Assembly (NCBI RefSeq): GCF_001465875.1
Contig: NZ_LN901324.1
Location: 1,696,501-1,760,500, forward strand
Direction of reading: 5' to 3'
DNA: 64,000 nt
From: Legionella saoudiensis
GTDB taxonomy: Bacteria; Pseudomonadota; Gammaproteobacteria; Legionellales; Legionellaceae
Shown: positions 17,241-26,001 of the stretch, piece after piece
How positions within the stretch are numbered: the stretch's first letter is position 1
How the letters are laid out: the number at the start of each line of letters is the position of its first letter
Notes under the pieces: model-generated
What the model saw: the letters and a program-made list of their open reading frames with translations, nothing else
The model's database searches: none
What the model was told of the DNA's origin: nothing
Position numbers and translations under genes: made by a program

Positions 17241-19469
17241 ATGGAAATTTTTTGCTTTTTCCTAGGCATACTTTATACCTATACCTTTCATCTTTATTTA
17301 CCGGCAATTACCTTACTTTTGTTTTACATTACTCCCAGATTTCCCCTTATTCTCTTTTTCCTTCTAGGCTTTTGCATTGCCTGGATTCACCAATGGCTAG
17401 TTATGCCCAGCGGGCTTCCAAATAGTCCGGTCATACAACATGCTACTATCCAAGGAAAAATTGTCTCTATTCCTCAACATAATTCCCATAAAACACAATT
17501 CCTCTTTGAATTAGAGCAATTCAATCAGCACCCGGCTAAAGGCTTAGTGCAATTAGCCTGGTACACCAAAGCTCCTGTGTTACAGGTTGGGCAATATTGG
17601 CAGTTTTTGGTAAAGCTAAAAAAACCACGTAACTTCCTAAACCCAGGAAGCTCAGATTATATAAGATCACTTAATAAACGCCACATCATATGGACTGGTT
17701 ATATTCGCGCTCACGGCGCACGGTTAATTAAAGAAAAACGCTCAAGCTTTAACTGGGTTGAATTACGTGCCTCCTTAGGCGATAAATTAACTCGATTAGC
17801 GCCAAATCAGACTACCGCAGGGATTATTGAAGCACTAACCCTAAATTTAACGCGAAACATTAGCCAAGAATCCTGGGAGCTCTTCCGGCGCACGGGTACT
17901 ACCCATTTATTTGGTATTTCTGGGGAGCATATTGCTCTTATATCTGGACTTATGTACTGGCTTAGCCGCTGGCTTTGGTCACGCAGTTCCAAAGCCTGCC
18001 TTTATGTTCCCGCCCCCTATGTTGCCAGTAGCTGCGGGGCGCTCATTGCTTTATTTTATGCCTTTTTAGCTGGATTTGAGCCACCAGTACAACGTGCACT
18101 AATCGGCTGCTTTTTTTACGCTATTTGCAGCATGGGTAAACAACGTTTTACCCCATGGCAAATATGGCGTTATGCCCTTTTATTGGTACTTTGTCTCGAG
18201 CCACATGCGGTATTTATGCAAGGCTTTTATTTTTCATTCTTGGCAGTATCTTGCTTATTTTTAACCCAACAACGCTGGCGACTCAAAAGCTATAAAAATA
18301 CTCTTGCCATACAATTAAGCTGTTTAATCGGTCTAATGCCTCTTACCGTGCATTGGTATTCTTACGGGTCTATTAATGGGTTCTTAGCTAATTTGTTTGC
18401 GATTCCCTTGGTAGGTTTTGTTATTGTCCCTCTCGCTTTAATCACTATGCTAATTAGCACCTCTTCGTGGGCCCTATTAATCATGCATCCACTTTCATGG
18501 TCCATTAGTTTTTTATTACAGGGATTACATTGGACGGAACAATTAGCCGCAATTAATATCAACTGCTCATTACCCTCCATTGAATTCACTCTAGCCTTAA
18601 TGGGGGCTTTACTCATGTGGGTTCTACTCCCCATTAACCCTTTTCGCTGGTTCGCATGCTTATGGTTACTACTTCCTTTTTTCCCCTCACGGCCAGTTAT
18701 CCAACCAGGGGAAGCATGGGTTGATGTTTTAGATGTCGGTCAAGGACTTGCGGTGAGCATCCGGACGCAAAATCATGTTTTGCTCTATGATACCGGCGAT
18801 CGATTTTTTCAAGGCAGCGACTTAGGAAAAATGGTGGTTTTGCCCTACCTTGATACATTAAACATCAAAAGCCTCGATGCCATTGTTATTAGTCATCCAG
18901 ATAAAGATCATTGGGGTGGATTGCAATCAATCGAGGCAGCAATTCCTGTCAAACAACTTTTGGTAAATGAACCACGTTACTACCGGCATGGGGTAAACTG
19001 CCATAAATATCCGGAATGGCAATGGGATCAAGTACGGTTTCGTTTTTTACCGATTGATACTCTCTTTAAAAACAAAAATAATAACTCCTGTATCCTGCAA
19101 GTCGCAAGTGCCAAGGGGCGTGTGTTATTAGCTGGAGATGTTGAAAAAGAAGCTGAAGATTATTTGATAACCACTTATGGCCATCAGCTTGCCTCAGAAG
19201 TCTTAATCGTTCCTCATCATGGCAGTAAAACCTCATCCTCCTACCGCTTTTTATTAGAAACTGCTCCTCGTTATGCAATCGCCTCTCTAGGCTTTGATAA
19301 CCGTTTCCACTTTCCTCATGCCAAGACCTTAACCAGTATGAGCTCCTTAAATATTCCCTTATATCGCACCGATGAATGTGGCATGACCCAATTTATCTTG
19401 CCCGCTCAAGGAGAAATGAAACCACCTCACTGTTTTAGCGGTTTGTATATGAAAAATAAGCCTTTTTGA
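17241..19469 (+). CDS. comEC: ComEC/Rec2 DNA uptake channel
   Basis: 742-aa inner-membrane protein that carries single-stranded DNA into the cytoplasm during natural transformation. The N-terminal part has an OB-like soluble domain (GKIVSIPQHN, PRNFLNPGSSDYIR), followed by the competence membrane domain (~residues 190-480, including FGISGEHIALISGL, where LFGISG is conserved). The C-terminal metallo-beta-lactamase domain has VLDVGQGLAV, YDTGD, SHPDKDHWGGL and VPHHGSKTSSS. Length is typical (~750 aa). No clear ribosome site precedes the ATG. The neighbouring pilin supports a competence context. Confidence 0.95.
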   Translation: MEIFCFFLGILYTYTFHLYLPAITLLLFYITPRFPLILFFLLGFCIAWIHQWLVMPSGLPNSPVIQHATIQGKIVSIPQHNSHKTQFLFELEQFNQHPAKGLVQLAWYTKAPVLQVGQYWQFLVKLKKPRNFLNPGSSDYIRSLNKRHIIWTGYIRAHGARLIKEKRSSFNWVELRASLGDKLTRLAPNQTTAGIIEALTLNLTRNISQESWELFRRTGTTHLFGISGEHIALISGLMYWLSRWLWSRSSKACLYVPAPYVASSCGALIALFYAFLAGFEPPVQRALIGCFFYAICSMGKQRFTPWQIWRYALLLVLCLEPHAVFMQGFYFSFLAVSCLFLTQQRWRLKSYKNTLAIQLSCLIGLMPLTVHWYSYGSINGFLANLFAIPLVGFVIVPLALITMLISTSSWALLIMHPLSWSISFLLQGLHWTEQLAAININCSLPSIEFTLALMGALLMWVLLPINPFRWFACLWLLLPFFPSRPVIQPGEAWVDVLDVGQGLAVSIRTQNHVLLYDTGDRFFQGSDLGKMVVLPYLDTLNIKSLDAIVISHPDKDHWGGLQSIEAAIPVKQLLVNEPRYYRHGVNCHKYPEWQWDQVRFRFLPIDTLFKNKNNNSCILQVASAKGRVLLAGDVEKEAEDYLITTYGHQLASEVLIVPHHGSKTSSSYRFLLETAPRYAIASLGFDNRFHFPHAKTLTSMSSLNIPLYRTDECGMTQFILPAQGEMKPPHCFSGLYMKNKPF

Positions 19470-19536
19470 CAGAGAAGTAGAAATGTAAACCTACCCTAGA
19501 CTATAATTCTCAAAAACAATACAAGGACGTAATGAT

Positions 19537-20613
19537 ATGTCTCCAAGCACTGATGACTCGCTTGCCAAGCCAAAGCAGAATGTATCTTCCTCAGGTTATC
19601 CTAAATCGGATCATTGCAATGGTAGTTTTTTTTTCAATCCCGGGCTCAAAACCACCAAAAGCTGGGGGCAAGTATGGAAAATGCTGCGGGAACGCAAGGG
19701 CAAAAATCCATGGCCACGTTTTGTTGAAAATAAAGCAACGCCTGAGCTGGCAACGCAATTAAAAGAAGACGAAGTAGCAATTACTTACGTCAATCACGCA
19801 AGCCACCTAATCCAATTGCCCCATATGAATATTTTAACTGACCCCGTCTTTTCCAAAAGAGCAGGTCCCATGTCGTTGCTAGGTCCCAAAAGAGTCCGCA
19901 GGCCAGGTATTGAGCTAGATGAATTACCAACAATTGATGTCGTACTCATTAGCCATAATCATTATGATCATATGGATTTACCCGCCCTCAAAAAATTACA
20001 ACAGAGGTTTCAACCCTTATTTATTGTTCCTTTAGGAAACCGTAAGTACTTAAAAGCAAAAACATTTCCTAAGGTAGTGGAGTTGGATTGGTGGCAAACT
20101 CAAGCATTAACTGAAAAACATACGATTACCCTAGTTCCTGCTCAACATTGGTCAATGCGCACATTTAAAGATACTAATATGGCTCTTTGGGGCGGTTTCT
20201 GGATTCAATGCAACTCGCTAAAAGTTTATTTTTGTGGCGATTCAGGCTATGGTCCCCATTTCAAATTAATACATGAACGCTTAGGTGCCCCAGATATTAG
20301 CATTTTGCCAATCGGATCTTATGAGCCGCGATGGTTTATGCAAGACCACCATATGAATCCTGAAGAAGCGATTTTAGCCAGCATTGATTTACAAAGCAGT
20401 TTAAGCATTGCGACTCATCACCAAACATTTCGTTTGTCCATGGAAAAAATCAATGATCCGGTAATTAATCTAAAACGCCGTCTGATTGCTCATGGACTCA
20501 GCAATAAAGAATTCCTAGCACCTGAAACTGGCGAAACAATAACGTATTGTAAATGTCTTAAGATAAACGATCCTACCAGCCCTATAAATATAGAAACTCC
20601 TAGTAGCTTGTAG
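19537..20613 (+). CDS. MBL-fold metal hydrolase, NAPE-PLD-like
   Basis: 358-aa metallo-beta-lactamase-fold protein resembling N-acyl-phosphatidylethanolamine phospholipase D and bacterial UlaG-like relatives. Zinc motifs: VNHASHLIQL, LISHNHYDHMDLPAL (HxHxDH), a later histidine in PAQHWSMRT, FCGDSGYGPHF (bridging Asp) and HHQTF. The approach segment LTDPVFSKRAGPMSLLGPKR is typical of the NAPE-PLD family. No signal peptide. NAPE-PLD-like enzymes cleave phospholipids to N-acylethanolamines; the substrate here is unproven. AAGGA precedes the ATG. Confidence 0.85.
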   Translation: MSPSTDDSLAKPKQNVSSSGYPKSDHCNGSFFFNPGLKTTKSWGQVWKMLRERKGKNPWPRFVENKATPELATQLKEDEVAITYVNHASHLIQLPHMNILTDPVFSKRAGPMSLLGPKRVRRPGIELDELPTIDVVLISHNHYDHMDLPALKKLQQRFQPLFIVPLGNRKYLKAKTFPKVVELDWWQTQALTEKHTITLVPAQHWSMRTFKDTNMALWGGFWIQCNSLKVYFCGDSGYGPHFKLIHERLGAPDISILPIGSYEPRWFMQDHHMNPEEAILASIDLQSSLSIATHHQTFRLSMEKINDPVINLKRRLIAHGLSNKEFLAPETGETITYCKCLKINDPTSPINIETPSSL

Positions 20614-20682
20614 GCTGGGCTGTAAAGCCCAGCACTGGGAATAAACTCAAGCTCTGCTGCTGGGCTTTACAGCCCAGCCTAC
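20610..20682. repeat. Perfect 25-bp inverted repeat (GTAGGCTGGGCTG family)
   Basis: 20610-20634 and 20658-20682 are exact reverse complements (25 bp) with a 23-base spacer, and each arm is itself palindromic (GCTGGGCTGTAAAGCCCAGC). It overlaps the last codon and stop of the NAPE-PLD-like gene and would fold into a very stable hairpin, so it probably ends that transcript. A decayed relative is at 14079-14141. Confidence 0.9.
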
Positions 20683-20784
20683 TTCGTTCATAGCCCATAC
20701 TAGCAAAATACGAAGGCTATTCGAGATTATGTCTTGAACCTGGTGAGGGCTCTCCCAAAAGATCCCTCACTACGTTCGAGACAA

Positions 20785-21042
20785 TTAGCTTGCTACTTCT
20801 GCATTCACGCTATCTAAATTATTCATATTTCTTTTTAATTCAAAAATACGGTATAAATTTAACGGCAATAGCAAGGAATGTAAAAGAAAAATAGGATGCA
20901 AATCGCTACCAAGAGCATAGAGAATAAATGCAACATTGGAGCTAATCGCAATTAAACGTAATGTTAATATGTTCTTAACATAAAACGTTGCAAAAACTAA
21001 GAAAGAAGCAACATATCCTATCAGTTCGATCATTGAGTCCAT
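20785..21042 (-). CDS. Small inner-membrane protein, three membrane segments
   Basis: 85 aa from the ATG at 21042, which has GTGAGGG eight bases upstream; a GTG at 21114 would give 109 aa. The sequence begins MDSMIELIGYVASFLVFATF and has three hydrophobic stretches (VASFLVFATFYV, LRLIAISSNVAFILYAL, PIFLLHSLLLPLNLYRIF). The Met-Ile-Glu-x-Ile-Gly-Tyr opening and NxxR-type end resemble small YgjV-like membrane proteins of unknown function. It is convergent with the NAPE-PLD-like gene and divergent from the kinase gene. Confidence 0.7.
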   Translation of the reverse strand: MDSMIELIGYVASFLVFATFYVKNILTLRLIAISSNVAFILYALGSDLHPIFLLHSLLLPLNLYRIFELKRNMNNLDSVNAEVAS

Positions 21043-21296
21043 TTCAATACCCTCACTCTTAGAATCCTCAAGATCCAACATACACCTAGTAAGATAAGCC
21101 TGCAAGCGCTTCACGAGATTACGGTTCTTTAATCTTTCATTTCAATCAACTCTAAAGCAAATCGCCGAAAGATTGTTATGCTTTGGGTGACAATTAGCCT
21201 GTTGACCTTTTCTCCTTTTTTTACAAAAAAAGAACAACAAATAATCATATGGTCTATATTTAAATCATAAATAAAAGGAGTGAGGTTTAGGGAATA

Positions 21297-22592
21297 ATGT
21301 TAACACCAATAAAATCCAGTGGTTCTTTGTTCAGTTCCAAACGATTACAAATAGATAAGCTCAATGAGTTCATTAGGAAAATTAATAAACATCATGAGTC
21401 GGACCCGCAAAAGGCATTAGGCTATGTAAAAGAGCTTAATGACTTCTATCAGAAAAGACTCCAGAAGGATGATTTAACACCAACGGTTGCCATATGGTTT
21501 ATCGAAAACCCCATAGAAAGCATACACAATAAAATTCAGCAGCAAGCAAGCAATAACCAATTACGTAACAAAATTTTGGATCTGACAGCCCAAATACAAT
21601 TACCCACCATTTATGAGAGCTATACAGGAAAAGACAGCTTTAGGACCCTGGTCGAAGGGGAGCTTAGTAAAGTAAATAAAGGTTATAAGGTTACCGCGAT
21701 ACACAGTAATAATAACCCTATTGTGCAAATCAACCATGAAGATGACAGTTTTGTAGTTCGATTTTTAAGAATGAATAAAAATGATGAGGATTCAGGAGTG
21801 TCTCCTCGCCTTATACGAGAGCAAATTCAAGACTTGCCCCAAATCCCCCAGCCTTACTTATTAGAATTTGTTGCCGAAGATCACCACGAAATAACTTATC
21901 TAGAATACAGTGAGTTTTATGCCTCAGGTAATCTACAACAGCATTTTGAGGCATTAAGAAATAGAAAGGACTTAAAATACATTACTACTGCAGATATTGA
22001 CAAAGAACTCGTTGGCTATGCAAAAAAATTAGTTGAATTTCTTATCGCTATTAATGAAAAACAAATTTGGTATACCGATTTAAAACCTGGAAATATACTG
22101 CTAAATGACGAGCAGGATATTATTATTAGTGATATCAAAGGATTAATTTCCTCATCAGAACTTGAGGTCCCCATCAATCGTACCAGCACGAGTCAAGCCT
22201 ATTTTCAATCCAGTGTATTTAATAAAAATCAGATTAACTTGAAAATGCTTCAATGCCAAACTTTGGCAACTACACTCTATGAATTGGCTTGCGGTGAACC
22301 GCCAACACAACTTCAAACGTCCAATGATGGCTGGCGTAATATTTATAACTTTAAGCAGCCTGTTTTTCGTAGTGAACAAGGTAAAGAGTTACGCCAATTG
22401 ATTAACAACTTGCTCTCTAAAGAGCCGCCATCCATGGAAGAAGTATTAGAGTTTATCAATAAGCATGAACTAAATACCAATGTATCGCTGGAAGATACCA
22501 TAACTAGTGACAAAGAAAATACACTAGATTCAGTAAGCCTAATTGAGCTTTCTGCTGCAGAAGAATCAAGCTCCTATGTCCCCAAGATGTAA
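21297..22592 (+). CDS. Divergent protein-kinase-like protein, effector candidate
   Basis: 431 aa. Residues ~120-390 look like a eukaryotic-type kinase fold. The catalytic loop is WYTDLKPGNILL (D261, K263, N266). The DFG site reads SDIKG (D279 kept, Phe-Gly lost). The beta-3 strand is FVVRFLR, with Arg at 155 where the ATP-binding Lys is expected, and no Gly-rich loop is clear. The N-terminal 110 residues are helical, and the tail has IELSAAEESSSYVPKM, an acidic run typical of Dot/Icm signals. Legionella LegK proteins are secreted kinases of this sort. Monocistronic; AGGG lies just ahead of the ATG. Activity is uncertain because of the altered motifs. Confidence 0.72.
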   Translation: MLTPIKSSGSLFSSKRLQIDKLNEFIRKINKHHESDPQKALGYVKELNDFYQKRLQKDDLTPTVAIWFIENPIESIHNKIQQQASNNQLRNKILDLTAQIQLPTIYESYTGKDSFRTLVEGELSKVNKGYKVTAIHSNNNPIVQINHEDDSFVVRFLRMNKNDEDSGVSPRLIREQIQDLPQIPQPYLLEFVAEDHHEITYLEYSEFYASGNLQQHFEALRNRKDLKYITTADIDKELVGYAKKLVEFLIAINEKQIWYTDLKPGNILLNDEQDIIISDIKGLISSSELEVPINRTSTSQAYFQSSVFNKNQINLKMLQCQTLATTLYELACGEPPTQLQTSNDGWRNIYNFKQPVFRSEQGKELRQLINNLLSKEPPSMEEVLEFINKHELNTNVSLEDTITSDKENTLDSVSLIELSAAEESSSYVPKM

Positions 22593-22603
22593 CTCTTCAG
22601 CTT

Positions 22604-22639
22604 AAAACGCAGTCATTGCTAATGTAATGACTGCGTTTT
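22604..22639. terminator. Bidirectional terminator between the kinase and mscS genes
   Basis: AAAACGCAGTCATT (22604-22617) and AATGACTGCGTTTT (22626-22639) pair over 14 bp with an 8-base loop; both ends supply T4 on the exiting strand. It sits between convergent genes. Confidence 0.85.
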
Positions 22640-22658
22640 CGTTGACATCTTACACGGT

Positions 22659-23435
22659 TTAAGCGAATGAACGCTCCGGAACAAAGCTAATTGCTTCACG
22701 TTCAAAAGAAGTCTTAATTGCAGTTAATAATTCATCACGAACTAACGCTAAATCGGTTTTTGACCAATACAACACTTTCAACTCAACCCCTTTATCCAAC
22801 ATTTGTGATAATAAAATTTTGGTGCCAGGCTTAGGCAAAACATGCACACACTCTTCACAAATTTCTTTAAGCAGTAATTTAATATTGCTAATATTGTGAG
22901 CTGAATCAATACGTAGAACTATTTCATCGCGTTTTTGCGGGTAAGTGCTTAGGTTGGTAATTTCCGATTTAATTAACCCTTCATTTGGTATGCGAATCAA
23001 ACGATTATCACTAGTTTTAATCTTGGTTGATAACCAATCAATGGTTTCAACCGTGCCCTTAATGTCTTTAATCGAAATAACATCGCCTACTTTAAAGGGG
23101 CGTTCAAAAAGGAGAAAAACACCACTAATAAGATTTGATGCCGCTGTTTGAGATGCAAAGCTAAGAGCAACGGTAAATAACCCCGCTGTACCTAATAAAA
23201 TGGTGAGTTTAAATCCCATCTCATGCAGAGCGGAAACTAAAAATAACAAAAAGAGCCCATAATAAACAACACGGCTAGAAAGCATTGCATGATGCTTGGA
23301 GAATTTATTTTCAATAAACTTGCCAACCAAGCCACTAATTTTTTTAGCAAAAAAATAGCCAAAAAAGAGTAGCATGAAAGAAAAGGCTATATGCTCCCAT
23401 TTTAAATGTTTCAAATATTCCAAGGTATTTTCCAT
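22659..23435 (-). CDS. Small mechanosensitive channel, MscS family
   Basis: 258-aa membrane protein with three N-terminal hydrophobic segments. The pore helix/beta junction reads GTAGLFTVALSFASQTAASNLISGVFLLFERPFKVGDVI, split here as GLFTVALSFASQ and NLISGVFLLFERPFKVGD, the MscS signature. A C-terminal alpha-beta domain ends with EAISFVPERSF, equivalent to the PFP-type end of MscS. Comparable in length to E. coli MscS (286). It should gate in response to membrane tension and protect against osmotic downshock. Single gene. Confidence 0.9.
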   Translation of the reverse strand: MENTLEYLKHLKWEHIAFSFMLLFFGYFFAKKISGLVGKFIENKFSKHHAMLSSRVVYYGLFLLFLVSALHEMGFKLTILLGTAGLFTVALSFASQTAASNLISGVFLLFERPFKVGDVISIKDIKGTVETIDWLSTKIKTSDNRLIRIPNEGLIKSEITNLSTYPQKRDEIVLRIDSAHNISNIKLLLKEICEECVHVLPKPGTKILLSQMLDKGVELKVLYWSKTDLALVRDELLTAIKTSFEREAISFVPERSFA

Positions 23436-23569
23436 AATGTCTCTATGTACTCAGTAAAATGCACAATAATATCACAAAAAATAAGCGGCCGGGGGAACAT
23501 GAAAGAAACTGTAGTAAGAGTGGGACTTCAATAGGCTATGGCATAATTCATTTTAATTACACACAAATT

Positions 23570-23603
23570 AAAAAACCGTGTTTGAACAACCCCACGGTTT
23601 TTT
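23570..23603. terminator. Terminator after the Gly/His/Trp-rich protein gene
   Basis: AAAAAACCGTG (23570-23580) pairs with CACGGTTTTTT (23593-23603), 11 bp with a 12-base loop. T6 on the exiting minus strand makes this a classic Rho-independent terminator; it works in either direction. Confidence 0.85.
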
Positions 23604-23618
23604 CAATTATTTGAAGGA

Positions 23619-23900
23619 TTAATAACAGGATTCTTGCAACCAACAGTGGCCATAATTGTTACATACGCGAACGGTTTGGCACCCAGAATCATAATAGTAG
23701 CCGCCGAGGGGAGCACCAATTACTACACCAGGACCCCACCAGCCCCCACCACCATAATATCCATGCCAACCACCGCCGTGCCAACCACCGCCGCCACCGT
23801 GCCAGCCACCGCCACCATGTGCGCTACATGCCGCACTAGCAAATAGGCCAAGAGCAAAAACCGCAGTACGCATAACTTTACTCATCGTATTTCCACTCAT
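23619..23900 (-). CDS. Secreted Gly/His/Trp-rich small protein
   Basis: 93 aa. The N-terminus is a signal peptide (KVMRTAVFALGLFASAACSAHG). The mature part is built of GGGWHG units (about five between residues 29 and 51), then a YYYDSGCQTVRVCNNYGHCWLQESC segment with four cysteines. The His/Gly repeats could bind metals; no function is known to me. The ATG at 23900 has GGGG seven bases upstream; an ATG at 23885 also fits. Its own terminator suggests a single-gene unit. Codon use in the repeat is low-complexity, so frame confidence rests on the signal peptide and cysteine tail. Confidence 0.78.
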   Translation of the reverse strand: MSGNTMSKVMRTAVFALGLFASAACSAHGGGGWHGGGGGWHGGGWHGYYGGGGWWGPGVVIGAPLGGYYYDSGCQTVRVCNNYGHCWLQESCY

Positions 23901-24081
23901 GATACATCCCCATTAGTTTTATTTATTATTTAATTTTAGTATAGCTCAAATTGTATTTAAGCATAGCATGATGGGCTGTCTAAACTAGCTATTTTACTGT
24001 TTGGTTCTAAAGCTCAGATGTGCAATAATGCCGCCGCGTTTTTACCTATAATCTTGATTATAAAGAAAGAAGGACTAATTA

Positions 24082-25248
24082 ATGGCTTTTGCTAAGGGAA
24101 TTAAAGTTGCCCAGAATACTGCTTCAAATCCGAAACAACTACCTTTACAGCAAATTGATCAGCTTTGTAAGCAATTAGGCCAATTACAGCACGACCTCGA
24201 AGCCGCAATTGATTCATTTGCCGATAATAAAAGCCTGCTTTCTCGTGCAGCGGCGTATTGGGGACAATGGCCACTTTGGGCACAAATCACCGCTGGTTTT
24301 TTATTGGCGTTCTCACTATTAATGGTTAGCCTGGCTGTCAGCATCGTAGCTATGGCAGGGTATATTGTCGTTGCATTCTTACTTAATGATCATCACAGCC
24401 TGCTTATGCATAACACCCAGAAATTTAAAACCATCATGGAAAATCTTACTAATTTGCTGGGCAGTCTGATTGGTTTAATCACTAATATTCATGAGCAGTT
24501 TAAGAATGAAATCGAGAGCATGCAAGAAAGAAACCAACAAATGCAACGAAATATTAGTCACTTAAAAGAGCAAACCGCTGCATTAATCATACAGATAGAT
24601 GGATTAACGAAAGCAAAAGGAAGATTAGAGACCGTGATTGATACTCATGAACGGACAATTACTGACCTGAACAAAATTAATCAGGAACAATCTGAATTAT
24701 TCCAAAGAACTGAAAGACAATTAGCTGAAGTCACTGAGCACTCAGAGCAGGCTCAAGTTCAACTTTCGGAAAAAATACGTCTTTTAGAGCAAACACGCGC
24801 CCAAATGGAAACCGAGCATGAGCAAATGATTCGGACCGTATTGGCACTTAAAAATACGGTAATTTCTTTATCAAATTCTGCATTACTTAAAGAAGAGCAT
24901 CAAGAGCTCCTGAAACAAAAATTGCAGGAATTTGTCACTAGTAAAGAAAAAGATCTTTCGCAATTTGCGGTAAGCACCTCCCAAATAAACCTAGAGCTTG
25001 AAACAACTCAAAAACAGTTACATGAATCATTACAACAGCAAGCAAGCCTAAGACACGACCTAGAAAGCTTAATACTAGAGTTTGCTACATTAATAAACTT
25101 GCATGAGCAAAATCAAACCGTCTCTAAGGACCAATATTCGTTAGAGGCTTTTAAAAAAATTAGCTTTTTCATGCAGCAGGTTACCCCGGCTTTACCTATA
25201 ACCCCACCAGTGCATGAAAACACTCAAACTAATGGTAAACCCTTATAA
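24082..25248 (+). CDS. Membrane-anchored coiled-coil protein (LegC-like layout)
   Basis: 388 aa. A 60-residue hydrophilic N-terminus is followed by a ~36-residue hydrophobic segment (about 66-101, ITAGFLLAFSLLMVSLAVSI then more), enough for one or two membrane passes. Residues ~110-340 are an almost unbroken coiled coil rich in Gln, Glu and Leu (LFQRTERQLAEVTEHSEQAQ). The tail is short and Pro-rich. The arrangement resembles Legionella LegC2/LegC3/LegC7 SNARE-like effectors, but I cannot show homology, and an inner-membrane scaffold protein is the alternative. The ATG is preceded by AGAAGGA eight bases away. Single gene. Confidence 0.75.
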   Translation: MAFAKGIKVAQNTASNPKQLPLQQIDQLCKQLGQLQHDLEAAIDSFADNKSLLSRAAAYWGQWPLWAQITAGFLLAFSLLMVSLAVSIVAMAGYIVVAFLLNDHHSLLMHNTQKFKTIMENLTNLLGSLIGLITNIHEQFKNEIESMQERNQQMQRNISHLKEQTAALIIQIDGLTKAKGRLETVIDTHERTITDLNKINQEQSELFQRTERQLAEVTEHSEQAQVQLSEKIRLLEQTRAQMETEHEQMIRTVLALKNTVISLSNSALLKEEHQELLKQKLQEFVTSKEKDLSQFAVSTSQINLELETTQKQLHESLQQQASLRHDLESLILEFATLINLHEQNQTVSKDQYSLEAFKKISFFMQQVTPALPITPPVHENTQTNGKPL

Positions 25249-25394
25249 AAATAGCAAGAAACCCCGATTTAAAATTGCATTTGAAATCTAATTTTATTAT
25301 TATTAGTTTCATCTCAAAATTAGTAACTTTCCAATACACGCCTCATAATATGTGCCCTCTATATTGTTGAAGTTACACCTATTGGCAGTAGATC

Positions 25395-25769
25395 ATGACC
25401 ACACTGACCAAAGCACATATAGAAACACTCGTAACTCACTTTTATCAAAAAGTACAAGCCGATGCACTGCTTGGGCCTGTCTTTAATGATGTAGCCCAAG
25501 TAAATTGGGATGAACATATTCCTTTACTGTGTCAATTTTGGAACAGTGTCATGCTAAAAACCAATGAATATCACGGTAATGCCTACCAAAAACATGTAAT
25601 ACTCCAAAAACTCACCCCGATCCACGAAACACACTTTATCCGTTGGTTGAACCTATTCCAACAAGAAGCATTAAATCATTTACCTAAGGAGGCTGCTGCA
25701 GAAATAACTCAAAGAGCCAATTTAATTGCCGAATCATTAAAGTTTGGTATGTTCAAAAAAGAGGAGTGA
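25395..25769 (+). CDS. Group III truncated hemoglobin
   Basis: 124-aa globin of the TrHb3 class, which binds O2/NO and is often linked to microaerobic life. The fold is recognisable from HFYQKVQADALLGPVF, the CD/E region FWNSVMLKTNEYHGN, and the proximal histidine H80 in HETHFIRWLNLF, where HFxRWL is the group III F-helix signature. It is followed directly by cydP and the cytochrome bd genes, in the same direction, with cydP starting 4 bases after its stop. This suggests it delivers or scavenges O2/NO at the bd oxidase. Confidence 0.9.
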   Translation: MTTLTKAHIETLVTHFYQKVQADALLGPVFNDVAQVNWDEHIPLLCQFWNSVMLKTNEYHGNAYQKHVILQKLTPIHETHFIRWLNLFQQEALNHLPKEAAAEITQRANLIAESLKFGMFKKEE

Positions 25770-25773
25770 TGCC

Positions 25774-25941
25774 ATGATAAAACCACTGACTCGTGATATC
25801 TTATTGACTTTAATAGTAAAATTTTTCCTACTATTCGCGCTGTGGGCTGTCTGTTTCAAAAATGTAGAAAAACCCAATAAAAATACGGAGCAATGGTTGT
25901 TAGGCAACGCATATGCCAAAGAACCTTCTAAAGCGCCGTAA
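25774..25941 (+). CDS. cydP: CydP, putative small subunit of cytochrome bd oxidase
   Basis: 55 aa from the ATG at 25774 (GAGGAG seven bases upstream). It begins MIKPLTRDILLTLIVKFF, has one membrane helix (LIVKFFLLFALWAVCF) and a short polar tail. The Arg-Asp/Glu-ILLTLxxKxxLLxxLW pattern and the position just before cydA match the small CydP protein annotated upstream of cydAB in several Gammaproteobacteria. Its biochemical role is not established; assembly or stability of the oxidase is the usual guess. Confidence 0.75.
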   Translation: MIKPLTRDILLTLIVKFFLLFALWAVCFKNVEKPNKNTEQWLLGNAYAKEPSKAP

Positions 25942-26001
25942 TAGCTTTCTATTTTATGCGATTCTTACTTAGATTCGCGTTATTTACAAGTGAGGTGAAC
26001 C

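Noticed and set aside
17807..17992. Minus-strand frame inside comEC
   Set aside because: Antisense to conserved coding sequence, with no ribosome site.
23735..23820. Short repeated units resembling a CRISPR-like array
   Set aside because: They are in-frame Gly-Gly-Trp-His codons of a secreted protein with a signal peptide; units are contiguous, with no unique spacers.
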